The notes under the pieces were generated by a model. The model saw only the letters and a program-made list of their open reading frames with translations. It had not been told where the DNA came from and did no database searches. DNA of 64,000 bases from Micrococcaceae bacterium RIT 802 (GTDB lineage Bacteria > Actinomycetota > Actinomycetes > Actinomycetales > Micrococcaceae), in NCBI GenBank assembly GCA_016892645.1, contig JAFEMX010000002.1, positions 62,001-126,000 of the forward strand. Direction: 5' to 3'. Of this stretch, positions 25,277 through 33,928 are shown in pieces. Made by a program: the position numbers and the translations under genes. How positions within the stretch are numbered: the stretch's first letter is position 1; every line of letters begins with the position of its first letter.

Positions 25277-25359
25277 GGGACTTACGCTATGCGCAAGCCC
25301 CGATCCCGTCCAACCCCCGGGCGGACGCCCCGCCCGTCCCGCATCCATAAACTGGAAGC

Positions 25360-25812
25360 GTGAACAGAACGGCAGCACCTTTCCTCGTCATCGGCGGACT
25401 CGGCATCCTAGCCGGGGGCTTCCTCTCGGCCATCAGCGCAGCCGCCCCCAGCTACCTCGCCTCGTGGGCCGTCGCCTACCTGGTCCTGGTCGTTGGATTC
25501 GCCCAGCTGCTGCTGGGCATCGGCCAGGACCAGCTGGCCGTGCGCCGCCCCTCGACCGGCCTGGTGGCCGCAGAGGTGCTGGCGTTCAACCTGGCGAACG
25601 TTGCGGTCCTGGTCGGCTCGCTGACCTCGATCGTGGTGCTGACCTGGATCGGCGCGGCCCTGATCGTGGTGGCCATGGTGTTGTTCATCTGGGCGGCCCG
25701 GGGCGGCGGAAGCCGGCACCGGTGGCTGCTGTACCTGTTCCGTGCCATGATCGTCATCCTCTTGGTCTCGGCACCGATCGGCATCATGCTGGCCGATTCG
25801 CGCATGGGCTGA
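25360..25812 (+). CDS. Small integral membrane protein, unknown
   Basis: 150 residues, GTG start. Four to five hydrophobic helices cover nearly the whole length (about 7-30, 34-55, 70-90, 93-112, 122-143), with a single basic loop RGGGSRHRW near 113-121. No conserved charged or polar residue within the helices stands out and no family is recognised. It is divergent from the IclR gene and 74 bp upstream of a flavin reductase gene on the same strand. Confidence 0.7.
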   Translation: MNRTAAPFLVIGGLGILAGGFLSAISAAAPSYLASWAVAYLVLVVGFAQLLLGIGQDQLAVRRPSTGLVAAEVLAFNLANVAVLVGSLTSIVVLTWIGAALIVVAMVLFIWAARGGGSRHRWLLYLFRAMIVILLVSAPIGIMLADSRMG

Positions 25813-25886
25813 ACGCGTGGGGTGGTGCCCATCGCCTGGCCGACCTACGGTGGAAGGCAACAACCGCATCCGGCAGGAGGGCAACG

Positions 25887-26426
25887 GTGGAGCGAATCAC
25901 AGGTGCCCGGGCGGCGCGGGGCGCACGCGGCCGTGCCGATGTGGCAGATGCCTTCCGCGAGGCCTTCGCCGCCCATCCCTCGGGCGTCGCGGTGATCACC
26001 GCCGCCGGCCCCCGTGGTTCCGTGGGCCTGACGGCGTCCTCGGTGATCTCCGTGGCCGTGGCGCCGCCGGTGCTGGCCTTCTCGCTGTCCTCGTCCCGCG
26101 GTTCGGTCGGCGCACTGCTCGTCTCCAGCCAACTGGCGGTGCACCTGCTGACGTCCGCCGACGAGGATCTCGCCCGGCGCTTCAGCGCCGCAGGAGTCGA
26201 CCGCTTCGGGCCCGGCCTCGAGTGGCAGGCGGCACCCACCGGCGAGCCGCTGCTGGCCACGCGGGGAACCATCCTGCGGTGCCGGGTCCTCTCGCGCACC
26301 CCGGTGGCCGGATCGACCCTCGTCGCGGCGCAGGTCACCGACATCCTCGACCCGGGTACGACGGCGGCACCCCCGCAAGCGCCACTGGTGCACTACCTCC
26401 GGGGATACCACCGCATCGAGGGGTAA
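25887..26426 (+). CDS. Flavin reductase-like (HpaC/RutF type) protein
   Basis: 179 residues, GTG start preceded by AGGAGG at 25875-25880. The fold signature is clear: FREAFAAHPSGVAVITA, GLTASSVISVAVAPPVLAFSLS and LVSSQLAVHLLTSADEDLARRFS, ending LVHYLRGYHRIEG. Such proteins reduce FMN/FAD with NAD(P)H for a two-component monooxygenase, or bind flavin or F420. No oxygenase partner is adjacent. The 30 N-terminal residues are Arg/Ala-rich and may be disordered. It ends just before a hairpin terminator shared with the convergent 5'-nucleotidase gene. Confidence 0.85.
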   Translation: MERITGARAARGARGRADVADAFREAFAAHPSGVAVITAAGPRGSVGLTASSVISVAVAPPVLAFSLSSSRGSVGALLVSSQLAVHLLTSADEDLARRFSAAGVDRFGPGLEWQAAPTGEPLLATRGTILRCRVLSRTPVAGSTLVAAQVTDILDPGTTAAPPQAPLVHYLRGYHRIEG

Positions 26427-26433
26427 GCCGTTG

Positions 26434-26460
26434 TCGCACCGGGGAGGATCCCCGGTGCGA
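26434..26460. terminator. Convergent terminator between flavin reductase and 5'-nucleotidase genes
   Basis: A perfect 12-bp stem (TCGCACCGGGGA at 26434-26445 with 26449-26460) closes a 3-base loop. It lies between two converging stop codons. Confidence 0.8.
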
Positions 26461-26468
26461 CGAGCGGG

Positions 26469-28259
26469 CTACTGGGCGATCGCCCGTCCAAGCGGCGCCG
26501 GATCGACCAGATCGTGCGCTTCGAAGTAGTTGATCGCTGCGACCAGGTCGCTCTGGCCCGTATCGGCGGCGTTCGTGCCCTCGGCGAGGGTGGTGAAGTT
26601 GTCGCCGCCGGCTGCGAGGAACGAGTTCATCGCGACCTTGAACACGTCGGAATCGGCGATGGGCTCGCCGTTGAACGACATCGACGTGATGTGCGAGCCA
26701 CGGGCCGCGTTTTCGGTGTAGGTGTAGCTCAGGCCCGCCGAGATGCCCAGGTGCAGTTTCGGACGGCTCGAACCCTCCGGCTGCCACTGTTCCTCCAGGA
26801 CCGCCTTCAGCTGCGCTCCGGTCAGGTCCTCGGTCCACAGGGTGTTGCCGAACGGCTGCACGCTGGCCACGTCCTTGTAGGTGACGGTGCCATCGGTTCC
26901 GTAGAGCAGATCCGCGCGCAGGCCGCCGGGGTTCATCAGCGCGATCTGCGCCGGTTCGCCGCCGAAGTCCTCGTTGGAGGTCGCCCACAGCTGCATGTCG
27001 GCCACGAGGTTGCCCAGGGAGGACTCGACGCCGCGATCGGAGCCCGGCTCGGCCCCGCCGCGCAGGATGTCGGCGCTGATCTTGCCGATCGGCTGGGCGC
27101 CGACGACCTCCGCCTGTTCGGCGGCCTTCGTGACGATGCGGGCCACCCGCCGATCCGCCGGGAACGCGGGAACCGTGGCGCCGGCGTCGTCCGTGGTGGT
27201 GAGCTGCACCAGCGAGCCCGCCAGCGCAACCGGCTTCTTGCTGCGGCGGTCGACGGTGATCTGCACGCGGTCCAGCGTGGTCCCGTACTCATGAGCCTGC
27301 ACGACCGGGCGCTTCATGGCCTTCGGCCATCCCTTCACCGGGTACGAGCAGGCGTAGCCCTGATGGGTGTGGCCGGAGTAGATGGCATCGATGTTGGCCG
27401 ATGCCCCGCGGACCAGCTCGCCATAGGCGGTGTCCTCGGTGGCGATCGCCGAGCAGTCGGTGCCCGCCGAACCATCGTGGGCCAGCAGCACGACGACGTC
27501 CGCCTCGCCATTGGACTTCCGCCCATCGGAGAGCTGGCGGGCGACGCGGTTGGCCGCCTCGAGCTGGTTGCCGAAGTCGAGCTGGCTGATGCCGGCCGGT
27601 GTGACCAGCGATTCGGTCTGCTCGGTGACGACGCCGACGAATCCTACGGTCACCCCCTGGACCTTGCGCAGGGCGTATTCCTTCAGGGCTGGCTTCTGGG
27701 TGCCCTGGTAATAGACGTTGGCACCCAGGGCGTAGTCCGCTCCGCGCTTCGCGCTGCCGTTGCCGTAGCGGGGGATGACCCGGTCCTTCAGGTCATCGAA
27801 GCCGCGGTCGAATTCATGGTTTCCCACGGCCGAGACGTCCAGCCCCCCGGTCCGGAGCGCATCGATCGTGGGGGTGTCCTGCTGGGAAAAGGAGGTGAAG
27901 GTCGAGGCGCCGATGTTGTCCCCGGCCGAGACGAAGAGCGTGTTGTCCTTCTTCCGTCCAGTCAGCTCGTCGACGGCACCGGCCAGCACCGCCGCCCCCG
28001 CGGAGGTGCCGTTGGCCTCCAGTCTGCCGTGGAAGTCGTTGATGCCGAGCAGTTGGATGGTGCTCGTCCGTGGCTGGTGATGCCCTCCTCCGTGGTGGCC
28101 GCCCCCGTGGTGCCCACCCCCATGGTGGTTGCCCTGGTGTTTGCCCTGCGGGACCGCCGTCGGCGCCGCCTGGGCCGGGGCGGCCAGCGACGTGGCGGCC
28201 AAGGCGAGGCCGGCCGCGACCAGGCTGGCGCGTTGGATCGGATGCTTGCGTGGGTTCAT
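26469..28259 (-). CDS. Exported 5'-nucleotidase/UshA-type metallophosphoesterase
   Basis: 596 residues from ATG 28259. A signal peptide (IQRASLVAAGLALAATSLAAPAQA) is followed by a His/Gly-rich stretch built from GGGHH repeats (about residues 45-60). The N-terminal metallophosphatase domain has INDFHGRLE, SAGDNIGAS, VGNHEFDRG, LLAHDGSAG and YSGHTHQGY, the five metal-ligand blocks. The C-terminal 5'-nucleotidase domain spans about 370-596 with MNPGGLRADL, NTLWTEDLTG and NSFLAAGGDNF. It should hydrolyse extracellular nucleotides to nucleosides and phosphate. The His-rich linker could bind metal for the active site (inference). Start choice: a signal peptide begins a few residues after this Met. 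Confidence 0.92.
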   Translation of the reverse strand: MNPRKHPIQRASLVAAGLALAATSLAAPAQAAPTAVPQGKHQGNHHGGGHHGGGHHGGGHHQPRTSTIQLLGINDFHGRLEANGTSAGAAVLAGAVDELTGRKKDNTLFVSAGDNIGASTFTSFSQQDTPTIDALRTGGLDVSAVGNHEFDRGFDDLKDRVIPRYGNGSAKRGADYALGANVYYQGTQKPALKEYALRKVQGVTVGFVGVVTEQTESLVTPAGISQLDFGNQLEAANRVARQLSDGRKSNGEADVVVLLAHDGSAGTDCSAIATEDTAYGELVRGASANIDAIYSGHTHQGYACSYPVKGWPKAMKRPVVQAHEYGTTLDRVQITVDRRSKKPVALAGSLVQLTTTDDAGATVPAFPADRRVARIVTKAAEQAEVVGAQPIGKISADILRGGAEPGSDRGVESSLGNLVADMQLWATSNEDFGGEPAQIALMNPGGLRADLLYGTDGTVTYKDVASVQPFGNTLWTEDLTGAQLKAVLEEQWQPEGSSRPKLHLGISAGLSYTYTENAARGSHITSMSFNGEPIADSDVFKVAMNSFLAAGGDNFTTLAEGTNAADTGQSDLVAAINYFEAHDLVDPAPLGRAIAQ

Positions 28260-28495
28260 GTCATGACTCCCGGGGTGCGATGAGTGATATGCCGCACATT
28301 CGAGGCACGGCACACCGGCGATCCTACCGAGCGCCGATGCCGTGTCAATGGCCGGGGGGTGGCGATGGGTTGAGGACACCGTTAACGTGTGCCCGCATTT
28401 CGCCAGAGCCTTCCCTGGCGGTGAAGCCGGGTCGAGAATGGGTGGACGACGCCGGCGGCAGGAGCCGTCGTGATCCGGTCTGAAAGGGGCCCGCC

Positions 28496-28915
28496 ACGGG
28501 AGTCCAGCTCAATCCGTACATCCCCTTCCGGGGGAATGCCCGTGCGGCCCTGGAGTTCTATCATCGTGTCTTCGATGGGGAACTGGAGATCGCGACCTTC
28601 GGTGAGTTCTCCTTCGATGCCGCCAATGACCCGGCGGAGCAGGACCTCATCATGCACGGAATTCTGCGCGGAGCGAATGGGGTGGTCCTGATGGCAGCCG
28701 ACATTCCGGCGTCGATGGACTATGCCCCGCCGGCTGGCATGTCGCTGTCGCTCAGCGGCGATGACGACGCGGCGCTGCGACGCTACTGGGAGGGGCTTGC
28801 CGACGGAGGGAGCGTCGTCGAAAACCTGGCGCAGGCACCATGGGGTGCCAGTTTCGGCATGTTGATCGACCGCTACGGCATCGACTGGATGGTGAACATC
28901 TCCCCGACGTCGTGA
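28496..28915 (+). CDS. VOC/PhnB-like protein with no standard start codon
   Basis: 139 codons. The protein is a complete PhnB-type member: QLNPYIPFRGNARAALEFY, RVFDGELEIATFGEF, DLIMHGILRGANGVVLMAAD, and FGMLIDRYGIDWMVNI at the end. No ATG, GTG or TTG exists between the in-frame TGA at 28481 and the first conserved residues. An ACG at 28496 lies about 7 bp after AAAGGGG and is placed exactly where the family's start Met is expected, so either ACG is used or the start has mutated from ATG. Function of the family is mixed (glyoxalase/dioxygenase fold); this one is unassigned. Confidence 0.7.
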   Translation, partial: TGVQLNPYIPFRGNARAALEFYHRVFDGELEIATFGEFSFDAANDPAEQDLIMHGILRGANGVVLMAADIPASMDYAPPAGMSLSLSGDDDAALRRYWEGLADGGSVVENLAQAPWGASFGMLIDRYGIDWMVNISPTS

Positions 28916-28943
28916 TGTGGCGCATTGAACATTCCTTGCAGTT

Positions 28944-28958
28944 GTGCAAACTTTGCAC
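28944..28958. promoter_or_regulatory. Palindromic operator before the TetR-exporter operon
   Basis: GTGCAAACTTTGCAC is a perfect 7-1-7 palindrome, 19 bp before the TetR start. It overlaps a plausible promoter (TTGTGC at 28942-28947, 18 bp, TAAACT at 28966-28971). It is the obvious site for autoregulation by the TetR protein. Confidence 0.65.
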
Positions 28959-28977
28959 GAGTGCATAAACTGTACCT

Positions 28978-29613
28978 ATGCAAGAAGTCCCCATCTCCCA
29001 ACGCGAGCGCAATCGCCTCGACACCTGGAACGCGGTGCACGACGCCGCGGCCGCCATGGCGCTGGAAGACGGCCCGGTCGCCGTGACCATCGAGGCCATC
29101 GTGACGCGGGCCGGCGTCTCGAAGCGGACGTTCTTCAACTACTTCCCCACGAAGGAGGACGCCATCCTGGGCACCCGTGCCCCCTGCGTCCCCGAGGAAC
29201 TCCTGGAGCAATTCCGCACCAGCGAGGCCGACCTGCTGACCCGGATCGTCCGGATCCTCACCGGTGTCATGCGCACCAGCCTGGGCCGGGGGGCGTCCTA
29301 CCAGATGCGCCGCGAGATCGTCACGCGGTACCCCGAATTGAGGGGCCGGGTCATGCAGCACATCAACGATGCCGAGAAGCTCGTCGACGAAATCCTCCGC
29401 GAACGCATGCAGGCCGACGAGGCAGAGGAAGAGCTCGGCCGGCTGCCTGCCGGTGAGGACTCCGCCCGGGCCCTGCTCATGCTCGCCGGGACGATCACCC
29501 GCTACGCCTACAGTTCCGATCCCGAGGGAACCGTCGCCGACATCGACGGACACATCGACTCAGCCGTCACCATCTTCCGAGAGGTTATGAACTCCACCCA
29601 TGACAACGACTAA
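28978..29613 (+). CDS. TetR-family repressor of the adjoining drug exporter
   Basis: 211 residues. The N-terminal helix-turn-helix is typical: WNAVHDAAAAMALEDGPVAV, then IEAIVTRAGVSKRTFFNYFPTKEDAI. The C-terminal ligand domain is alpha-helical with no recognisable specificity. It overlaps the downstream exporter gene by 14 bp, so the two are one transcript and the exporter's substrate is the probable inducer. A palindrome just upstream suggests autoregulation. Confidence 0.92.
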   Translation: MQEVPISQRERNRLDTWNAVHDAAAAMALEDGPVAVTIEAIVTRAGVSKRTFFNYFPTKEDAILGTRAPCVPEELLEQFRTSEADLLTRIVRILTGVMRTSLGRGASYQMRREIVTRYPELRGRVMQHINDAEKLVDEILRERMQADEAEEELGRLPAGEDSARALLMLAGTITRYAYSSDPEGTVADIDGHIDSAVTIFREVMNSTHDND

Positions 29614-31459
29614 ACCCACACGGTCCAAGCCGGTACACGGGAGCAAGAACCACATCCTGCTGCTCTTCGCCGCCCTGATGGTCACGATGCTCATGGCGTC
29701 GCTGAACCAGACCGTGCTGTCCGCTGCGCTGCCGACCATGGTCGGGGAGCTCAACGGCGTCGAGCACATGGCCTGGATCATCACCGCCTTCATCCTGGCC
29801 TCCACGGTGATGATGCCCGTCTACGGCAAGCTGGGCGACCTCTTCGGCCGCAAGCCGTTGCTGATCTTCGCGATCGTGGTGTTCATGTGCGGCTCCGTCT
29901 TCGGTGCGCTGTCCGACACCATGAACCTGGTCATCATCGCCCGCGTCATCCAGGGCCTGGGCGGCGGCGGATTGATGATCCTCTCGCAGGCCATCATCGC
30001 CGACGTCATCCCCGCCCGGGAGCGCGGCAAGTACATGGGCGTCATGGGCGGCGTCTTCGCCGTCTCCTCCGTCGCCGGCCCCCTGCTCGGCGGCTGGCTG
30101 ACCGAGGGCCCCGGCTGGCGCTGGGCCTTCTGGCTGAACCTGCCGCTGGGCCTGGTGGCCGTGCTGGCCACCATCTTCCTGCTGCACATCCCGAAGACGA
30201 CCAACTCCACCCGACCGAAGATCGACGTGATGGGCATGGCCCTGCTCGCCCTGGCCACCACCTCGCTGGTCCTGGCCGGAACCTGGGGCGGCAACACCTA
30301 CGCCTGGGATTCACCCACCATCCTGGGCCTCTTCGCGGCCGCCGTCGTCGCCGCAGCCCTGTTCGTCCTGGTCGAATCGAAGGTCTCCGAACCGGTCATG
30401 CCGCTGATGCTGTTCAAGAACCGCAACTTCGTCCTGACGACGTTCTCCGGCCTGATGATCGGCATCGCGATGTTCGGCGCCATCGGCTACATGCCGACCT
30501 ACCTGCAGATGGTCACCGGCTACGGTCCCACCGAGGCCGGGCTGCTGATGATCCCCATGATGGGCTGCCTGCTTATCACCTCGGTCATCGTCGGCCGCCA
30601 GGTCTCCAAATCGGGCCGCTACAAGATCGTCATGATCGCCGGCACGCTGGTCCTGGGCATCGGGCTCTTCCTGCTCTCCACCATCCACGCCGATTCGCCG
30701 GTCTACCTGATCTGCGTGTTCCTCGGTGTGATGGGTCTCGGCCTGGGCATGTGCATGCAGATGCTCACGCTCGTGGCCCAGAACTCCTTCCCCCTGCGCT
30801 ACGTCGGCACCGCGACCGCCGGGCAGAACTACTTCCGCCAGGTCGGCGCCACCCTGGGCTCCGCCGTCGTCGGCTCGCTCTTCGCCAGCCGCCTGACGGA
30901 CCTGCTGAAGGACAAGATGCCGGCCGGTGCCGGCTCCTCGGGTGGCCCGAGCGCCAACTCCCTGACCCCGGAACTGGTCACCTCGCTGCCGGACCCGATC
31001 CGCAACATCATCATCAGCTCCTACAACGAGGCGCTCGTGCCGCTCTTCCTCTGGATGGTCCCGCTGGCCATCGCCGCCGCCATTTCCCTGAGCTTCATGA
31101 CGGAGAAGGCGCTCGCCACCAAGATCGAGCGCGACATCCCCTCGGAGTCGCTGTCGACCGGCCAGGTCGGCCACGTCGAGGACCACTCCACCGGCAGGGC
31201 GGCCGCCGCCCACCGGGTGCAGGCGGACGACGCCGGTGCCTCTTCGGTTGCCTCCTCGGCTGCGCGCTCACCGGAGGACACGCAGCAGGAGGCAGTGCGT
31301 GAAAAGGTCAGCGTCTCCGCCGCCGGCGCCGGCCGGGAACGCGGCCAGGTCCCCTCCATGGACCCGGTCCCCGCGCGCGACGCCGTGGCGGACCCGGACG
31401 TGTCCGGAAACGGACAGCACCGCCGTGGCGCCCACCGCGCCTCCGGCCCGGCCGAATAG
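29600..31459 (+). CDS. DHA2-family (EmrB/QacA-type) MFS multidrug exporter
   Basis: 619 residues, 14 predicted membrane helices within about 20-500. Motifs: LNQTVLSAALPTMVGEL in helix 1 (motif D1), GKLGDLFGRKPLL (motif A), RVIQGLGGGGLMI (motif B) and GGVFAVSSVAGPLLGGWLT (antiporter motif C), all marks of proton-coupled drug exporters. A hydrophilic tail of about 110 residues (Ala/Arg/Glu-rich, apparently disordered) follows the last helix, longer than usual for the family. Its start lies inside the TetR gene, so expression is coupled to that repressor. Confidence 0.93.
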   Translation: MTTTKPTRSKPVHGSKNHILLLFAALMVTMLMASLNQTVLSAALPTMVGELNGVEHMAWIITAFILASTVMMPVYGKLGDLFGRKPLLIFAIVVFMCGSVFGALSDTMNLVIIARVIQGLGGGGLMILSQAIIADVIPARERGKYMGVMGGVFAVSSVAGPLLGGWLTEGPGWRWAFWLNLPLGLVAVLATIFLLHIPKTTNSTRPKIDVMGMALLALATTSLVLAGTWGGNTYAWDSPTILGLFAAAVVAAALFVLVESKVSEPVMPLMLFKNRNFVLTTFSGLMIGIAMFGAIGYMPTYLQMVTGYGPTEAGLLMIPMMGCLLITSVIVGRQVSKSGRYKIVMIAGTLVLGIGLFLLSTIHADSPVYLICVFLGVMGLGLGMCMQMLTLVAQNSFPLRYVGTATAGQNYFRQVGATLGSAVVGSLFASRLTDLLKDKMPAGAGSSGGPSANSLTPELVTSLPDPIRNIIISSYNEALVPLFLWMVPLAIAAAISLSFMTEKALATKIERDIPSESLSTGQVGHVEDHSTGRAAAAHRVQADDAGASSVASSAARSPEDTQQEAVREKVSVSAAGAGRERGQVPSMDPVPARDAVADPDVSGNGQHRRGAHRASGPAE

Positions 31460-31466
31460 CGCCGCC

Positions 31467-32633
31467 ATGGCACCGCAGCGCGTGCAGGTCGCCGTCGTCG
31501 GCCTGGGGGCCCTCGGGTCCGCGGCCCTCTGGCGGCTCGCGGCCCGGGGCATCGACGTCGTCGGCTTCGAGCAGTTCGGGATCGGCCATGCCCTCGGGTC
31601 CTCCCACGGGCAGACCCGGCTCTTCCGCGAGGCCTGCCTCGAGCACCCGGGCCTGGCACCCATGGCCGCCGAAAGCCGGAGCCTGTTCCGCCGGCTCGAG
31701 GAGGCCTCCGGCCGCGACCTGCTGAAGATCACGGGCGGCTACATGGTGGGCTCCGCCGACTCCGATGTCGTGGCCGGAACCGCGCGGGCGGCGGACGACC
31801 ACGGGCTGCCCTACGAGCGGCTCGACCGGGAGGCGCTGACGGGGCGGCTGCCGCATTTCGCGGATCTTGCCCCGGACGCGCGCGGCCTCTTCGACCCCGG
31901 CTGCGGCGTCATCCACCCCGAGGCCACCGTGACCGCCGCCGTCACCGAGGCGGCCCGGCTCGGGGCGGCCGTCCACGCGGACACCCGGGTCGAATCCCTC
32001 GACGCCGGTACCGCGGGCGTCCGGCTCACCGCCGGGGGACACGACTACCTGGCCGAAACGGTCATCATCGCCGCGGGTGCCTGGCTGCCCCCGTTCGTCC
32101 CCGACGTGGACCTGGTCCCGATCCGCACCCCGTTGCACTGGTTCGCCCCGGCGGCCCCGGCAGGCGAGTCCGGCGGGAGCCCCGGGTTCGACGCGGGGCA
32201 CTTCCCCGTCGTCGTGCACCAGATCGACCCCGAGACCGTGCTCTGGGGCCACGGGTCGGTCGACGGCGGCCTGGTCAAGCTCGGGATCGGCGACATCTGG
32301 GGCGAACGGCCGCCACGCATCGATCCGGACACGCTGGACCGCGGGGTCGACTCGTCCGCATGGCGCCGGCTCTCCGCCCTCGTCGAGCGCGTCCTTCCGG
32401 GGCTGGACCCGGTTCCGGCGCGGGTGGAACCGTGCATGATCACGCTGTCCCCTGACGACCAGTTCGTCATCGGGCCCACCGCCGCATCACCGCGGGTGCT
32501 GGTGGCCGGAGGCGACAGCGGGCACGCGTTCAAGCACTGCCTGGCCATCGGGGAGATCCTGGCCCGCGATGTCGCCGGGGAGCCGCAGCCCTACGCGCTG
32601 GACTTCGTGAGGCCCTCCCGCTTCGGGGTGTGA
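31467..32633 (+). CDS. Sarcosine oxidase/N-methyltryptophan oxidase-type flavoenzyme
   Basis: 388 residues; ATG 31467 lies 7 bp after the exporter stop. N-terminal FAD motif VVGLGALGSAALWRLAARG with FEQ as the ribose-binding acid, then SSHGQTRLFREA as in monomeric sarcosine oxidase. EPCMITLSPDDQFVIG (near 340) provides the Cys that carries covalent FAD in MSOX/SolA, and GGDSGHAFKHC closes the site. It should oxidise a secondary or N-methyl amine, releasing H2O2 and formaldehyde. The Rieske ferredoxin 89 bp downstream may work with another enzyme. The substrate is open; sarcosine, N-methyltryptophan and pipecolate oxidases share this pattern. Confidence 0.88.
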   Translation: MAPQRVQVAVVGLGALGSAALWRLAARGIDVVGFEQFGIGHALGSSHGQTRLFREACLEHPGLAPMAAESRSLFRRLEEASGRDLLKITGGYMVGSADSDVVAGTARAADDHGLPYERLDREALTGRLPHFADLAPDARGLFDPGCGVIHPEATVTAAVTEAARLGAAVHADTRVESLDAGTAGVRLTAGGHDYLAETVIIAAGAWLPPFVPDVDLVPIRTPLHWFAPAAPAGESGGSPGFDAGHFPVVVHQIDPETVLWGHGSVDGGLVKLGIGDIWGERPPRIDPDTLDRGVDSSAWRRLSALVERVLPGLDPVPARVEPCMITLSPDDQFVIGPTAASPRVLVAGGDSGHAFKHCLAIGEILARDVAGEPQPYALDFVRPSRFGV

Positions 32634-32722
32634 GGTGCGGAATTGCGCACCGTCGGGCCGTGCACAACACTGGAAGCAGGGACCCGTTCGGCGTCCCGCT
32701 GCGCCAACCAAGGAGTGACACC

Positions 32723-33067
32723 GTGAGCGAACCCATCCATGTTGGCCCGGTCGACGAGATCGAGGAGGGCGAGGCCAAGGTCATCGACGCCGACGACACC
32801 GGCACCGGTTCGGATATCGCCGTCTTCCACAGCGAAGAGGGCGGCTTCTACGCGCTCGACGACGAATGCACGCACGAGACCGCCTCGCTCGCCGACGGCT
32901 GGATCGAGGGCAACGAGGTCGAATGCCCCGTCCACTCGGCGCGCTTCTGCCTCACGACCGGCGAGGCCCTCTGCCTGCCCGCCACCGTGAACGCGCGCAC
33001 GCACAAGGTCGAGGTCCGCGACGGCGAGGTCCTGCTCTACCCCGGCGTCTCACCGACCGGAGAGTAG
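32723..33067 (+). CDS. Rieske [2Fe-2S] ferredoxin
   Basis: 114 residues from GTG 32723, preceded by AAGGAG at 32710-32715. The Rieske ligand pairs are CTHE (about residue 51-53) and CPVHSARF (about 70-73); VEVRDGEVLLYPGV ends the domain. The protein is just the Rieske domain, like ferredoxin components of multi-component dioxygenases or NirD-type subunits. No oxygenase or reductase adjoins, so the redox partner is elsewhere. Its 3' end overlaps the convergent membrane-protein gene by 18 bp. Confidence 0.88.
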   Translation: MSEPIHVGPVDEIEEGEAKVIDADDTGTGSDIAVFHSEEGGFYALDDECTHETASLADGWIEGNEVECPVHSARFCLTTGEALCLPATVNARTHKVEVRDGEVLLYPGVSPTGE

Positions 33068-33898
33068 CCGCTCCAGCGCCGCCGTCGTCCCCAGCTCGGG
33101 CCGGTCGGCGGCCTGCCCCAGGTAGTGCAGCAGCGCGGTGTGCAGCAGATTCGGATCGGCGAGCAGGAACTCCACCTGCACCAGCAGTTCCAGCAGCACA
33201 TCGCCGTCGTCCCCGGTGCCGCCGTCGCCGGAAGGGGCCCGTCCGCGGATGACGATGAGTGCCGGGCCACGACGCCCCAGCGGGGTGCGGCCGCGCGGGT
33301 TCGCGGCGCTGACGGAGACGATGTCCCGCCAGTACATTTCGCCCAGTCCCAGCGGCCCGAACACCACCACGCGACTGCGCGTCAGGTAGACACCGGGCGC
33401 CTGGTCGGCCGAGGCGATGCGCAACAGGCGCAGGCCCTCGCGCAGGATGAGGAACCCGACGGCCCCCAGGGCCAGGGCGCCGGCGATCGTCCAGTAGCGT
33501 TCGAACCCCGAATGCAGCAGCACGAACCGGCCCACGGCCGCCAGCGAGGCGACCAGCCCGATGACGCCGAGCCCGACGGTGGCCGCGGCGAAGGCCGGCG
33601 AATTGCGCCGGAACGCGAAACGGGTCGCCGCCCGGACCCCGTTGCGGGTGGTGACGGGACTCAGTTCGGGGGCCACCGGGTCCGGGTCGAGCCGGAACTC
33701 GCGGACCAGCGAGACGACGGTGCCGATGCCGAACGCGAGCAGCGGGATGCCGAACACCAGCGAACCCAGCGCCAGCGCCCCCGCGCCCAGCCCGATGAGG
33801 AACGCCGCCATGACCAGGGCGGGAACCAGATGATGCGCCAGCTTCCACCCGCGGTGCCGGGGAGCCCATCGGGGCGCGGTGCGTTGCTGGGCTGACAT
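33050..33898 (-). CDS. Hypothetical membrane protein with PH-like C-terminal half
   Basis: 282 residues. Two membrane helices near 25-65 (LVPALVMAAFLIGLGAGAL, GIPLLAFGIGTVVSLV) and two more near 105-155. The C-terminal half is soluble: GVYLTRSRVVVFGPLGLGEMYWRDIVSVSA resembles the start of a bacterial PH-like domain (a W-rD-I-xxV strand pair), followed by a helical tail LADPNLLHTALLHYL. I do not recognise a named family. It overlaps the Rieske gene at its 3' end and is separated from a dehydrogenase gene by 30 bp on the same strand. Confidence 0.65.
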   Translation of the reverse strand: MSAQQRTAPRWAPRHRGWKLAHHLVPALVMAAFLIGLGAGALALGSLVFGIPLLAFGIGTVVSLVREFRLDPDPVAPELSPVTTRNGVRAATRFAFRRNSPAFAAATVGLGVIGLVASLAAVGRFVLLHSGFERYWTIAGALALGAVGFLILREGLRLLRIASADQAPGVYLTRSRVVVFGPLGLGEMYWRDIVSVSAANPRGRTPLGRRGPALIVIRGRAPSGDGGTGDDGDVLLELLVQVEFLLADPNLLHTALLHYLGQAADRPELGTTAALERLLSGR

Positions 33899-33928
33899 GC
33901 CTTCATCGTAACGGCGGCCGGACGCATT

